Made by a program: the position numbers and the translations under genes. 64,000 bases of DNA from Tribonema minus (lineage: Eukaryota; Sar; Xanthophyceae; Tribonematales; Tribonemataceae), in NCBI GenBank assembly GCA_017506865.1, contig JAFCMP010000519.1:496001-560000 (forward strand), given 5' to 3'. The notes beneath the pieces are model-generated. The model saw only the letters and a list, made by a program, of their open reading frames with translations, was not told the origin of the DNA and did not search any database. This document shows, piece after piece, positions 50,196 through 62,984 of the stretch (position 1 is the stretch's first letter; each line of letters starts with the position of its first letter).

Positions 50196-52674
50196 GGCAG
50201 GGTCAACGACGGTCAGTGACCTAAAAGTACTGCCCCTGCAAGCTTGGACCATTTGTCCTGGCCGTGAAAGCATGCATCACCAATGAGTCAACGCGATGTT
50301 GAGGTACTACGGTGCACGCGTGTAACCGCCACCGCGTTACTTCGCAGCAGTTGTGACCTCATTGCATTGGGTTCAGCATCAGTGACGCCACTGTGGCAAT
50401 GGCGGCATCAGCCCAATGAGCACACTGATTCATGGTCATGTTAGATTTGTACAACTACTATTGGCTCTGAGTGCTCCCTTTCTGAAGCCTTTGCAAACAC
50501 GCAGTAACTGACGGTTTCAAGGCATGATTGTGTGCGCGGCGAATCCGACAGAAGCCCCACCATCATGCGCACCCTTTGCTTAGCAGCTGAGGTTGTACCT
50601 AAAGGGTTGCAGCGCGTTCCACATCTAGGTCGCGCTCTTTCACACCTTCAGAGTCGCCTTGAAAATCATGCATGTCCTCCAACATCAAACAGCTGTGGCA
50701 TCCGTCACTCGCTTGAACTCTGGTGCATCACTTCAACATCGTTGCCGCCTGCTGCTTCGCCTGTGGTCCTGACACGGTCACCCGGGCCGTGACGTTGCAC
50801 TGCGCTGCCTCTGCTGCAGTCTCTATGGAAGTCAAGCAGACAGGCAACATACACACACGTTTGAGGTTGTGGGATGGACACTTGCGACGCGCCTGCATGG
50901 TGTCAACACTGAGCCGGTAATGCCAGTGTTACTTACATGTTGCACGTGGCTGCCTTTAACAAGTATTTTTTGTGAGCCTTCCCGCAAACCATGCCCTTCT
51001 CTCCTGCTGCCCTGCATGCGGCACCTGCTGCACGCCCGCCTGCTGCACAGCGATGGATACACTTTCAGGCCGCCCGCTGCCGCAGGCGCTGCCTTTTAGT
51101 GCCAACATGCGCGCGCCGCACGCGCTTGCATGCCTGTGCGTCGCTGTTGATGCGGGCTTGAAGCACGGCGGCAGCAATGGCGGCGGCGGCGGCGCATGCG
51201 GCGCGGCGCTGCTGGCCATCCTGCCGTGGTGCTTGCCATCGTGAACCTTGCATGCACGTATCCCGCCATGCACTCCGCGGGCATTCGCTGCCACAAGCGG
51301 CGGCAGCTAGGTGCTTGCAGTGGTGCTGCACAGCGCCGTCGCGAGCGTCAACATATCACAGGTGGACCTCGACAGGGCTCACGCTGCGCAACCGCGCGCT
51401 GAACTGGTTCGGCTGCGCATGTCCCGTCGACCGCGGCCACCGAGCCGTAGGTATAGGTTTAAAGTTAGAGGTTTACCTTGCCCTCAACCTCAGCCCTAAT
51501 GTACAGCGCTGCCGAGGCTCGCGCTGCGCAGCTGCGCGCGCTGTTCTGGCTCGACGTGCGGCCCGCCGCGCAATGACTGAGGGGCAGGGGGCACGCCTTA
51601 TGTCCCTGATTCACCATCTTGACCCTGTTTGCGTCCATGGGCTCAAGTGATTATGGTCTGCATACTTCAAGTGACATGGGACTTTCAAGTCGAGCCCTAG
51701 CAGGCCCGCGTTGAATGGCCAATTTACAACTCTCAAGCGCCCCGCCATGATGGTGGCCGCGTCCTGTTGCATCTTGTGAATGCCTCATCAGATTTTATGG
51801 GGGGGGGGGGGGGGGGGGGGGGGTCAACCTCAACCAAGACTTTTCAACTTCAACTTGTAACTGTAAAACAGAAACCAAATCACACGCAGTGCTGCGTAGG
51901 GTGGCTGCTAAAAAGTACCAGGAATGCAAAGGCGCAATGCAGCCGGATAGCCATGCTGGCGGCGATCTGGAGGCGCAGCGAGACAGCCGACATGCGACCC
52001 ATGAGGACGAGGTGATCGAGCGCGTCTCCGCTTCGGTACTGATGATTCTACTGTATCCTCTGCTGTAAAGACAGCATAAGTTCTAACATCACCGCGTCGT
52101 TAATCATGTCGTTGCAAAACAACACATTTACACTGATGCTGTCTGTGTTCTGGACACTCGTAAATTCCCTCTCGGCGCGAATCGTAGCGGCAGAGCGTAT
52201 GCTGCTGTCAGTCCCATGTGCGTCTCCAGTGCTGCATACCTGCGTGTTCGTGAGCATGTGATCCACATGCCTTGCGCTCTGCCAAGGCATGCGCATCATC
52301 TCATGACCCTCACGTCAGCAAATCTCGCAAAAGCTCCAAAAAGCTCAAGAGTACAGGCAACAACCTCCTGTACAGGCATTGGCTTTTACTTTTGCATGAA
52401 GCAAAAGCTGTGGTCACCATTATCATCGACAGTCACTGCGGGTAATATCAGGCTTGTCTTGGAATGCTGAACCTGATGTGGCCAATACTGCAAGAAGATT
52501 TGTGTATTCTGGCGCTCTTGTCGGTCGTTCGAACACACGGTGCAACGATTACCATGATCACAAGCAGGTGTGAGTAGTAGCCTTATTGCCCCACATATAT
52601 ATGCCACTCTGGGTCACCTACTGACCGCATGCAGCGACAACGCTTGCCCCCCCCTGCCCGCTCCTCCCCTGCAG
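50196..52674. other. Intergenic or 5' exons of the membrane-protein gene, unresolved
   Basis: Plus-strand 51048-51244 is open and hydrophobic (HALACLCVAVDAG, CGAALLAILPWCL) and could be an upstream exon of the membrane protein, but phases could not be fixed. A 25-base G run lies at 51799-51823. Little else is recognised. Confidence 0.35.
51799..51823 (+). repeat. Poly-G tract of 25 bases
   Basis: An uninterrupted G run followed by TCAACCTCAACC. Similar shorter G or C runs lie at 659-672, 38272-38287 and 56829-56846. Confidence 0.95.
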
Positions 52675-55600
52675 CTGGCAGCGCTGGCGGCAGCAGCGCA
52701 CGACACATACGCAACCGTACGCTACCCCGCGCGCTACGCCTTCGCGCTCTGCGCCACGCGCTGGTGGGACAGGCTCTACCTCTGCCTGCTCCTGCTCTAC
52801 GCGGTGGCAGCACCTCTGCACCTGACGGTCACGGAAAGATCTGCGGAAGGTTCTGCGTCAGCGCTCGCCAGCGCTTCGGCTGCGAGAATTGCGCACGCGC
52901 TGCTGGCGATGGCGGCGCTCGTTGCGGTGCCCGCCGTGGGCGCGGCGGTGCTGCGGGTGACGCTCCCCGGCGCGTTCCGCATCTGTGCGGCACACCAGGT
53001 AAATCCCGTAGTAGCAGTAGTGGCGGTAACTGCCGGTAGGTGGCGTGGGGGTGCGCTTGGGCGCGCCCTGTGTGCACTCAGAGCGCGTTGCTACCGGTAT
53101 TGCAAGCGTATGGTACTTAGTATGTATGCTCCATGTCATACAGGGTTTTTCGCCCCTCAATCACAAAAGTACACCAGTGCCTGACGGTCACAGTGCTTTT
53201 CGTCTGTGCATCACATACGGGCTTGTAGAAGCCCAGATGAATTTATACATGTATAAAGGTTGATGCATGCAACCGCTGCCATGGGCCAACCGTACAGCTC
53301 TCTTGGCACACAACCACCCCCGTTTGTCCGGCCGCCTGCTTACCTCTAACCCTAACCCTAACCCTAGCCCTAACCCTGCTCTAGCACTTAACCTAACCCT
53401 GAGCTCACCCCCTCCCAATGCACGGGCGTCGCCAACTCCTCCTCTCCACTGACACTTGAAAGTATCATCGTTTCTCTCCTGCAGGGCCACGATATCGGCG
53501 TCTTCTTTGCGCTGGCGTGCAAATGCCTGCCGGGCTATGTCGCGACGCCTCACGCAAGCGCGGCAGCACAGACCGCCGGTCCGTCCAGCCCCCGCAGCAA
53601 CGCCGCACACGCAGCGCACACATTAGTTAAACAGGGCAGCGGCGGCGGCAGCAGCGCTGCGATCCAACCCGCCGGCAGCAGCGCACATGCGACAGCGGCA
53701 TCAGCAGCGGCGACAACTGCTGCTGCTGCAGGGTCACGAACAGCGGGCGGAGCGGCCAGTGATGGTCAGGCGAACCCTACAAGTGACCCTAGCCCTAGCC
53801 GTGGGGGCAGCGGCTGGCAGTGCCTGGTGTGCAAGCGCGACAACGCGTACCCTGAGTGGTGGGCGGGGAGGGGTGTGGAAGACGTGAGGATGGTGCTGCA
53901 GAGGAAGGAGGTGGACAAACGGCAGATACGCGCGCACTTCACGGCTTTCACGAGGTACCCTCAGGTGGGCATACACCCTACGGGCTGTGTTTGTGTGTAT
54001 ATACATGTACTTCATATGTACGTCAAGAGGTATTATTGATGTATGTACACATGTAGGTGGATAAATGGCAGATACGCGTGCACTTTACGGCTTTTACAAG
54101 GTACCCTCAGGTGCGCGTACACCCAACGAGTCATGTGTGCGTACTTCAAGAAGTGTTGTATACGCATGTACACAGATGTATACTTTTACATGTCAGGTGG
54201 ACGCACACGCCATATGCGCTGTGTGTGTGTGCACATGTACATGCGCTTTCAGAAGTATTATGTATGTGTGTACACATAGTCTATGCATGAAGTATGCGGT
54301 AGGCATGGAGTTGGCCAGTGTGTGCCGTATTTGACGCTGCGTAATGATGCATGCGGTGCGCACTCGCCAAGCGCACGCGCACGCCTTTTAAAGTTTGCAT
54401 TGTGAATATGTTAGTGTTTTGTTCTCTCCTATGTAGGGCGCTAGTAAGTTCATGTAGGTATTTGCCGCCCGCATTCTGACATCCCCACCCATCGTTGCCA
54501 CGAGTGCTACACTATTCTGGCGCGTTGTGCGACATGCAGCAGAAGGGGTACGGTTAGGCTTTAATAAGCAGGGTTAGGGCTAGCTAACCCTGACCCTAAG
54601 CGGCATTCGTGCCGTGGCACGGGGATTTCATCTCCACTGCTCCACCAGCTGATCGCCGCTGCTTTATGCCAAGCGCTGCATACCCTGCACTTGCATACCT
54701 GAAGTAGGCCGCAGACTACATCCTGACATATCCACTGCATGTGAATACACGACTGCGCGTGCTGAGCAATTGGGTGCAGGGCAGACTAGGTTGCTGCATG
54801 CTGCACAAAGCCTAGGAACACGCCGAACACCCGGCCACTATTGAAGTTGATGATTATAATGTTCATGAGTGCTAAATGACTCAGGCGCATCGTGGAAAGA
54901 GCGGCGCTGGTGCAGCAGTCGCTCTGCCCTGCAGGCTCTGACACATGGCTACCATTTTTGCCAATCCACTGTCGTTCAATGTCCACCCTCATTTAAGTGA
55001 TTTTATTTTAGATCTCGTCAATGTCCTGTAATTGCCGCCGCAGTGCGTCAAGTGCTTCACGCCGTGCAACTACACGGGGCGCAGCCCGGCGTTCGATGCG
55101 CCGCCGCCGCCGCCGCAGCAACCTCAACTTTCAACCTCAACTTCACGGTCGCCAGGGGGCACCACCGCTTCCTCAACGCTCAGCAGCTCTGCAAGAGCGT
55201 CCTTGAAGAAGAGCGCGCAGCGGCAGCGGCCACAGCAGCGGCAGCAGCTGTTGCTGCAGCAGTCGAGCATGGAGAGCTCCGTAGCGGCATCCGAGATGGA
55301 CTACGATATCGGTTACGGCGTGAAACCGCCGCGGTGGCACGCCGCTTGGAGGAAGGCCAGGTGCGCTGTCTGGCGTTTGTGAAGTTCATCAAGGCACATG
55401 TCTTGGTACTTTGTTGCTCGGTACACGTGCATAGCCTCACCCGACCAAGAGCATGAGCAGCTGTGGTGCAATGCATAGATGAAAGCCGGAGGCGTGACGA
55501 CATCAATCTTAGTGCAGGACATGCAAACTTCAAAGCACAGCTGCACACGTCAGGTTGCACTGTGATTCTTGGACCTACACCGTGTTTTGTGAAGCCATGC

Positions 55601-58600
55601 TCTACGTTGCATTGCTTACTTCTTTAGAATACCTGACACAATACATACGGTAGCGGGGGAGCTCAGCCATGGTGGGAAAGCCGACATGCACACATGTTTA
55701 GCTCTTTATCACAAGACTTCAAATATCATGCCGCCGCGCCCCTGTCATCTGCTCCGCGTTGCATGCGCGCTGTGCAGCGGTTCACTGCGCAGTTCAACTT
55801 CTTGTCAAAAAAGTTCAACTTCACCTTGCCGAGCTTTCATATCTGCTCCGCGTTACAGGCGCTTCGTGCGGCGGTTCACTGCGCGACGCCGTGTGTCCCA
55901 CAAAGAGCCCATGCTCTTCTTCAGCAAGAGGCTAATGAGGGAGGCAGAGGTGCGTTGAGTACTATGCATTCTGAGTCAAGACTCTGAGTCAAGAATCTGA
56001 GTCAAGACTCTGAGTCAAGGGTCCTTGCCATGCTGTGCGTGTGACAAGCGGTGTGTACGCACATTGCGGCCGCTGAGTTGAGAGGGGAGGCTGGAGTGGG
56101 AATGTGCACAGCAGAGGTAGGGTGAGAATCAGGGTTAGGGGCATTTGCCTGTTGTTTTGCTCCTTGTGTTGTAAATGCAACGCAGCACACAAACTCTGAG
56201 AGGTTTTTGCAGTCTGCAAAAGAAATGAGCGTGTCGAAGCCTGATAACTATTTTTTACATTTTCAACCGGTTTGGGGTACACACTCCTTTACATGAGCCA
56301 TACAAGCAATGATGACCTAACACAAACTTCTATAGGTATCCAGACACTTTACACCTGCCATGCTTTGTGCTTGTCGACCCAATTCTGGCCACCTCGCTTC
56401 ACTGATCTGTGCTTGAGACTGGCTCAGGGCTAGGTGAGGAGTGAGGGGAGCATCGCGATCACAAAAGGGTTAGGGTTATGTCGTCGACAGCACTGGTGCA
56501 TGCTAGCGTTTCCACGCTTGTTCAAAGAGATGCCGCAGGCACACCAGCAAGAGTGCTGCTGCACGCCAGGTCAGGTCTTCATAGTGTATGTTCACCATGA
56601 AATACGTCTGCTGATGCTTGTCCTGTGCTTTCATGATATGATGCTCTTGCTCACAAAGACAGAATTCAATACTGCGGAAGTCTGACTTCGCTGCCTATTT
56701 TTGTTTTTGCTTCACTGTCCGTTTCATCTGTTCACTGCTCAGGTGCAGTTCATGCCCGACCTGCCGTGGGAGGGTCTGCACCACAGCGGCACCTTCCGTG
56801 TTGGTAAGTTCAACATGCCCCCCCTCTCCCCCCCCCCCCCCCCCCCGTCCCCTCCTTCCAACCAGTTAGATTTAAGGAACACCGACGGCTCGTCAGAGGC
56901 TGCATTGTCGTGCAGACATAAGCCTTTTCCATGAGCGCAGATGGGCGCGCTGCCATGTTCTCATGTTCTGCCAAAAAGATTTTGCGGATGACGCAAGCAT
57001 TGTCGGTCATGGCACCCAGACAAGTGTTGCCTCTTGTAGTTTGTGTCGCGCATGGTTGACCGCATTGAGACACCTGCATGACAATGTTGGCCAGTCTGTG
57101 CCTGCCTGCACGCGTCTGCAGCGCATGCAATGGCAGTACTTTTCATGACTTCCTCCCTGCTGCGCGCACGCCACTTCCTTCAGCACGCTGCTGCTCACAG
57201 CACCATTTTACCGAGCGCACCAACCCTTGACGTCAGCACTTTTTGCCGCTGCTGTCACTCCCGCGGCGCGCAGGCGACCGCATAGAGTCGTACGCAAACG
57301 TGGGGCAGTGGACGCCCAGGCGCACCGCGGCAGCGCGCACAATGCCTGCCTTTACCCGTCTGCGGCGCATGCAATGGCAACGCTTCTCATGACTCCGTCC
57401 CTCGGCGCACGCACCTACCCAGGACCTGGTGCTCATGACACGATTTTGCCGACCTCACGCCAGCTCTTAGGGCACAGTTTCACCAGCTCTTTGTGCCGCC
57501 GCTGCCCCTCTCCGCGCGCGTGCAGGGGACCGCATCGAGTCGTACGCGAACGTGGGGCAGTGGACCCCCGGGCGCATCGCGGCGGCGCGCACGGGCGCCC
57601 CCCCCTCGTACGACGTCCTCTACGACGACTCCGCGCGCGCGCGCCACGTGTTTCCGCACGCGCTGCGCAGGGCGCGGCCGCCGCAGCAACCTCAACTGGT
57701 GACGCTCTTCTACGCGTGCGTGCTGTTCCCGCTCGTTGCGCTCCCGCTTACAGGTTTGTCGCACTGCCCCTCACAGGTTTGTCGCTGCGGTGGCTGCGCC
57801 GTGCGCGTGTGCGCGCAGGTGCTTGCGCAGGCACGCTGTCATTGTGCGTCTTGACTGTGTGATGTGATGCTGCAGCCTCCCAGGGCTGCGCACGGCATTT
57901 GTGCACAAGTGCAATGAGTCGCAGTCACCATCGTCTGACGCTTGCCATGCTTGCGAAGTGCGAAAAGCCTACAGTACAGGTATCTTGTCACAACTCAAAA
58001 GCGGTTCAATGCGCACTGAAGATCGCTTCTCAACGACATCGCCGAGTGAACTTGCTGTCCCAACCACTGAGCGCTCTTTGAGCACTGCCGCCGTCACCAC
58101 CCGTGGCCACCCCGGTGCCCACGGCGCACGATCTTCCGCATGCGCCACTCTTCCAGTAAACCTTGCTACTTCACATTGAAGCACACATTGCTGCTGGCCT
58201 GCCGACAGGTGCCGCGGCGTACTCCGGCGCGGCGCGCGCCGCCGCCGCCGCCGCGCCCGTCGCCACGGCGGCAGCGCTCATGGTGGCGGCAGTGCTCATC
58301 CAGCTCGCTTTGGCGGCGGCGGCCAACAAGCGCGCGGGGGCGCGCCTGTGTGTGACGCTGGGCACATTGCTGTTGTTACCGTGGGTGACGCTGCTGGCGT
58401 TCGGGCTGCTGTGCCTGGCGCGCAGCGCGGGGGTGAGTGAAAGGAAGGGGAGTGAACTCTCGCAGCAGCGATGGGTAGGCCTTACGACATTCAGTGCGGG
58501 TATCACCCATTGCGCCATGTAGCGATGAGTGCCTGTCAAGGTGTGGCGCACTTCAAGTGTAAACGCTGCGACCTTGAACTACATGAGTATGTGAGCACGC

Positions 58601-59457
58601 TGCTGTGTGACCGATGAGGTCGAACCCAAGTTGAAGTCGTGCCTGTGCATGTAAGGTCAGACCACGCAGGCACAAAGGTGGCGAACATTCTGCCTGCTGG
58701 CATTGCTCGGCCGAGAGTGCAGGGGGCATAGGTATGTCATTGACGTTGACGTGATGATGGGCTGCTCGGGAACTGACAGGCAGCAAGGCGGCACAAGACG
58801 AGTTGCTGGCAGAGGCAAGTTGCTGGCGCTGCCATATTTGAACTCAGGGGTCAGATGCGAATCACCGCGTCTTTGATTGGCCAACTCAGGTGACCGTCAT
58901 AATCTAGGCAGTGTGGTGGAGTACAGAGCTGCACCTGATGGGCGCCGCGCGCATGTTTTTGGCCGTCCCACCTCGATCCTGCTGCTAGCCGCATCGAGCA
59001 TGCTTGACCTACTGCATGCGCGTACACGCGCATACACTCGCACACCCCCCCGCAGACAACAGACCTCCCCTGGACTGCCGCCCTCTTCGCCCCGGCGCTC
59101 GTCCTGGCGGCGGCGGGAGCGCCCGCCTCGCGCTGCGTGCGGCCGTTCTACGGCAGAATCTGGGCAGCACTCAGCGCGCCGTGGCTCCTCTTCCTGCTGA
59201 CGCTCGCGCTGAAACTGGACGGCACGTCCGGATTGTGGCCGATTTTCAGCCGGATCCCGTGGCTGGGGGTTTTCGCGCCGCTCCAGGCGCTCGTACTGGC
59301 GCTGCTGGCACTGCATGCGCTGCTGCCGCTGGTGTGGGAGGTCACCGCGCTGGTGCCGCCGCGCGGGAAGGGGGCGGCGGGGGGAGCGCGGACGTGGGTG
59401 CGCAGCTTCAAGTTGAAGTTTGCTGCCGGCGGTGGCGGCGGTCTGAGGCCGCGCTGA
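52675..59457 (+). CDS. Multi-pass membrane protein with Cys-pair motif, Tudor-like module and TMEM185-like C-terminus
   Basis: Exons 52675-52998, 53485-53964, 55044-55360, 55859-55949, 56743-56803, 57526-57753, 58209-58432 and 59056-59457 all join in phase (708 residues, 5' end missing). Order: two membrane segments (RLYLCLLLLYAVAAPLHL; IAHALLAMAALVAVPAVGAA); a Ser/Ala linker; paired cysteines CLVCKRDN and, after the next splice, CVKCFTPCNYTG, possibly a zinc site; a basic stretch; a Tudor/SH3-like module (FRVGDRIESYANVGQW, PSYDVLYDD); then five or six hydrophobic helices ending with PWTAALFAPALVLAA, LALKLDG and GVFAPLQALVLALLAL, which resemble TMEM185/FAM11-type repeats. The stop is at 59455. 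Family assignment of the C-terminus is by motif only. The combination with a Tudor-like loop is unusual. Confidence 0.75.
53345..53400 (+). repeat. Interstitial telomere-like repeat in an intron
   Basis: CTAACCCTAACCCTAACCC plus variants, in the intron before exon 53485. Confidence 0.9.
54052..54215 (+). repeat. Membrane-protein gene: donor-edge copies after exon 53964
   Basis: The exon ends GTGGACAAACGGCAGATACGCGC...TACCCTCAG then GTGGGC. A copy at 54052-54117 repeats about 65 bases (GTGGATAAATGGCAGATACGCGTG...TACCCTCAG then GTGCGC). A remnant lies near 54195. Confidence 0.9.
55745..55795 (+). repeat. Membrane-protein gene: acceptor-edge copy before exon 55859
   Basis: TCTGCTCCGCGTTGCATGCG followed by CGGTTCACTGCGCAG mirrors the real acceptor region (CTGCTCCGCGTTACAG then GCGCTTCGTGCGGCGGTTC). 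The AG at the equivalent point reads ATG. Confidence 0.8.
57121..57413 (+). repeat. Membrane-protein gene: acceptor-edge copy in a ~247-base tandem unit
   Basis: 57271-57345 repeats the start of exon 57526 (CGCAG then GCGACCGCATAGAGTCGTAC...GGGGCAGTGGACGCCC) with a stop introduced. The flanking stretch CGCATGCAATGGCA..ACTT.TCATGACT occurs at both 57121 and 57367, so the unit is about 247 bases. Confidence 0.85.
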
Positions 59458-60958
59458 GCAATGAGACTGTACAGCGGGCTGATTGCAGCACCCAACTTTT
59501 GTGCGTGTTTGCTCATGTTTCCGCTAGCCGTCAGCTGCTGCTGACCACCTCCAGATGGAACGCAAAAAATCATGTCGGTGGAAGGCCTACAGTGCACTGC
59601 TTGGCAGCAAGCATTCACATGGTTTCATGCTAAATTGCTGGAATATGTGCTGAAACGCCGCAGCTATTGCAAAGCGCTTCAACTATGGGCGCGTGGGCAT
59701 TGCATAACGGCACCACCGCTTGTGTGGCACCGCATCATGGCGTTGTTATGCATGTGAAGGCCTGTTTTTGACAAGGGCGATGCGGAGCTTGATGACAACA
59801 TTCACGGCGGCATGGATCAATGTTGCGTCGTCAGGGCCAAGAGGTGCGTCGATTGTGTGCAGGTGCTCCCTGAATCCGCAGAGGTCGATGAGTCAGTGAT
59901 GACTGAAGGTCACTGCTTCAGCGAAGTTCACCTTCATTGGTGTCATCGTCAAAGCAAAAGTGGGCACCGTTATGATTACAGGTGCACTATGTATGGCGAG
60001 CCATTGACTTCATATATGAGAAGTGAGCACAGAGCGGCATGATTCATGAGAGATGCACAGTGTCCTGCACTACATGTAAGCACATGATGGCGCAGGTCCA
60101 AGCGCTTGAGATCACCTTACACACATGGGATCTTTGCATTGCGGTTGATGCGCGCAGCGAGAGACGATGGTCATTCTGTTCCGCTTTAGCAGGCAGAGAG
60201 GCTGCAATGCTCTGGGCCAGTTATTGTAGGGCTCCGTATTCCTGCTGAGCCACCGGAAGGTTTGTAACAGGACCCGCAGCATCTCTCGTCTGTAGAGATA
60301 CAGATGTAATTAGGGGGCTCTTGCCCTGCATGTGCAGTTTCAACTTCAAGCCCTGAGCGGAGTGGTGTCTCTACAACCCCACGTCTAATACAAAGTCATC
60401 TCAGTTCCAGTCACAGCAGACACTGCTGGTGGGGCCCCACTACCTACCACCGGATCTGCAAGATTCGGCCTCTCAGCAGCTCTGCTCTGCAACACCCAAT
60501 CCATGTCACTTGGCTGCAACTTCCCCCCCCCATTAGCTCTCAAAAGGTGCTGTACCCCCGTTTCTTCTTGCACATTGCCTTCCTGTTGCGAGTGGCAAGC
60601 GGGGCCACATGGCCATCTTGTGCCACTGGCATGCCAGGCCATATGTGTCTGTGGGCGGCTCAGGACATGCCGGCGCCAGGAGCTGCGCCCTGAATGCATA
60701 GAAGTACAAACTCTGGACACGTCTGATGCCCAGCGCTGAATGCTCATATCTGTTGTGGGCTGATGCTGTTACAGTCGCTGTTGCCGTTGCTGTTGCTTTG
60801 CTCTGCTTCTGCTTCTGCTTTTGGCTGTGAACTTCAACCGTTTCGTCGACATAATATACAACTTCAACGGTTCAGAAACGCAGGCGTGGCACAACCAAGA
60901 TCTCAAGCGCAGCAGAGACTGCCAACTACTTGGCGTCCTCGCACAAACGAGTCTGGCT
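59458..60958. other. Intergenic, one repeat-like minus frame
   Basis: The minus-strand frame 60385-60747 (121 codons; DMDWVLQSRAAERPNLADP) looks protein-like and may derive from a mobile element, but I cannot name it. Elsewhere no signal, apart from AACTTCAAC words near 60340 and 60830-60865. Confidence 0.35.
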
Positions 60959-62896
60959 ATGTCGACGACGTTCTGCACGCTCACCCCTGAGCATGAAGAG
61001 CAGGTAAGTTTGTCATTGAATCTTTTGATTTTGCTGGCAGGCAGTTCCGCTTTCATGTTTCGCTGCGCCAGCCAGAGCAGACCCTGATGAAATCATACTG
61101 CTTCTTTGCAGATCCGCTTTTACCTGCGCTTCATGCGTGCCAAGAGGGACATAGCGCTACAGCAGCTGGACAACGAGTTCCAGGACATCAAGAACGACAG
61201 GTGACGCCTGCACATCATGCAGGATTAACAAGCACGCCCATCGTAAGCTTTCTAGTGGATCTCTAGTGCGTCGTTGTGTAAATTTCCGCCAGCGCAAGCG
61301 ACCAGAACAGAAAACAGCCATCATTCAGCAGAGTATGGGCAATCGTGTCGGTATCAGGAGGTTAGTGCATTCACTCGTATGCGGTGAACGCTTGTGTACC
61401 GAATCCTGCGCTGTGTGCTGAATCACGCTTGCAACTACATAGCCTGTTTTCTTGGTCCTTAAACAACAGCTGGGATTGGCTGCAGCTACAACCAGAGCAC
61501 ACACCAGCGCCCTGCTTTTTACAGCGCCAGTGCCATTGCCTCGGGGGCAGCTTGCACCAGCATCATATTGTGAACATGATCGTGTATGCGCCATGAATTT
61601 TTTCAAGAAAATGCATGTCTTTCATTACGAAGGTGGAGAACTTCAAATCACATGCGTACTTTGAGAACTACAGTTCCGTGTTCATGTCAAGTTCAACGGC
61701 TCAAGCACTGTAGCGTACAGCACTTCACGTCGAGTAACCCTCGAAACCGCCCCGCTCACAGGCTCATGGAGCAGATGTACCCGCAGGACGAGGTGGAGAA
61801 TATTCTGGATGATCTGAGCCGCCTCGTGCGCGCCAATGTGCGCCAGGAGATCGGAGCGCTGATGGGCATGACCAGCATACTGCTCAAGCAGCTGCTGGAG
61901 GGGGCGGAGGCGAAAGGGGCGCTGCAGCTGGAGATGAACACGGGGGCCATCGAGGACAGAGGTACGTGCCAAGTTTCCTGTATCGTTAGCAGTGCCCCCA
62001 CAATTACAAGCCGGGCATCTCATTAAACCTAACCCAACCCTTACCCCCAAATTGGGGCTTCATAGAGGCAAGCCCATGAGGGCCGTACATGTATCCGTAC
62101 TGGCACAGGCATTGAAGCTCCTGCGTCCCATGCGTAATCGACGTGGGCGGAAGTTACGGGGGCGCTGCAACTGGAGATGAACACGGGGGCCATAGAGGAC
62201 TGAGGTACATTCCATGACTGCACTGCGTCAAGTCCATGAGTACAGGCCAGTTCACGCTTGAACACTGTCACTACTTCAACAGCGCTCCAGGTCCGTCTCC
62301 TCCCTCCCTCCTTTCCGCCCCCCGGCTAAGCCAGATTCCGAATGATCGTTGCCCGCCCCATTTCACCACGCACAGTCCGCGAGCACAGACCAGTCCACCG
62401 TTGAACACTGTTGCTCTGCAACAGCGCCCCCGCCCCCCCGTTCCCCCCCCCCCTGCCATCGCCGGCCAAGCTGAAGGCCGTATGATCGCTGTCCCCCCCC
62501 CATTTCACCACGCAAAGTCCACGAGTACAGGCATGTTCACCCTTGAACACTGTCACTACTTCAATAGCGCTCCACGCTCATCCCCCCCCCTCGCCCCCTC
62601 CCGCCGCAGCCGTGCTGGATGCCTTATGATCGCCGCCCTTCCCAATTTACCACGCGATGTCCACGAGTACAGGCCAATTCACCCGGCAAACACTGTCAGT
62701 AATCTAACAGCGCTCCACACTCATGCCCCCTTATCCCCCCCCCTGCGCAGCCGTGCTGGATGCCATAGAGAAGATGCGCACCGACGGGCCCGTGGTGCCG
62801 CGCGCCAACGCGGGCAGGCTGGTCAGCATCAAGGACGAGCACGCACGCCTCATGGAGGAGAGGGACAAGGCAGACGCGGCGTGCAAGGCGGCACAG
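60959..62896 (+). CDS. LZTFL1: Leucine zipper transcription factor-like 1 homologue (N-terminal part, partial)
   Basis: Exons 60959-61003, 61112-61200, 61762-61961 and 62751-62896 join in phase (160 residues) from ATG 60959. The start LTPEHEEQIRFYLRFMRAKR, the FQDIKNDRL block and the predicted helix DEVENILDDLSRLV with SILLKQLLEGAE follow the order and spacing of animal LZTFL1. The coiled coil begins in exon 4 (IKDEHARLMEERDKADAA). LZTFL1 binds the BBSome and controls its ciliary traffic, so this supports a ciliated stage. The long C-terminal coiled coil lies right of the window or was not resolved in the repeat-rich DNA after 62896. The true exon 4 edge is taken as 62896 because the exon body is contiguous with it. 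Confidence 0.88.
62150..62750 (+). repeat. LZTFL1 intron 3: donor-edge copy and ~140-160-base acceptor units
   Basis: 62154-62213 copies the exon 3 end (GCGCTGCAACTGGAGATGAA... then GAGGTAC). Four tandem units follow, sharing CGAGTACAGGCC.GTTCAC, GAACACTGTC.CTACTTCAA and GCGCTCC with a C-rich tract. They begin near 62230, 62380, 62518 and 62655. Each ends in a decayed version of the exon 4 start (GCCGTGCTGGATGCC at 62751; GCCGTGCTGGATGCCTTATG at 62608; fainter near 62468 and 62330). Only the last joins the exon body. Confidence 0.85.
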
Positions 62897-62984
62897 GTAG
62901 GGCTGCATGTGCAGTGTATGCACATTGAAGTGCAACTTCAACCTGTGGTTTACATGAGAACTCAGTCATGTACAGCGACGTCTT

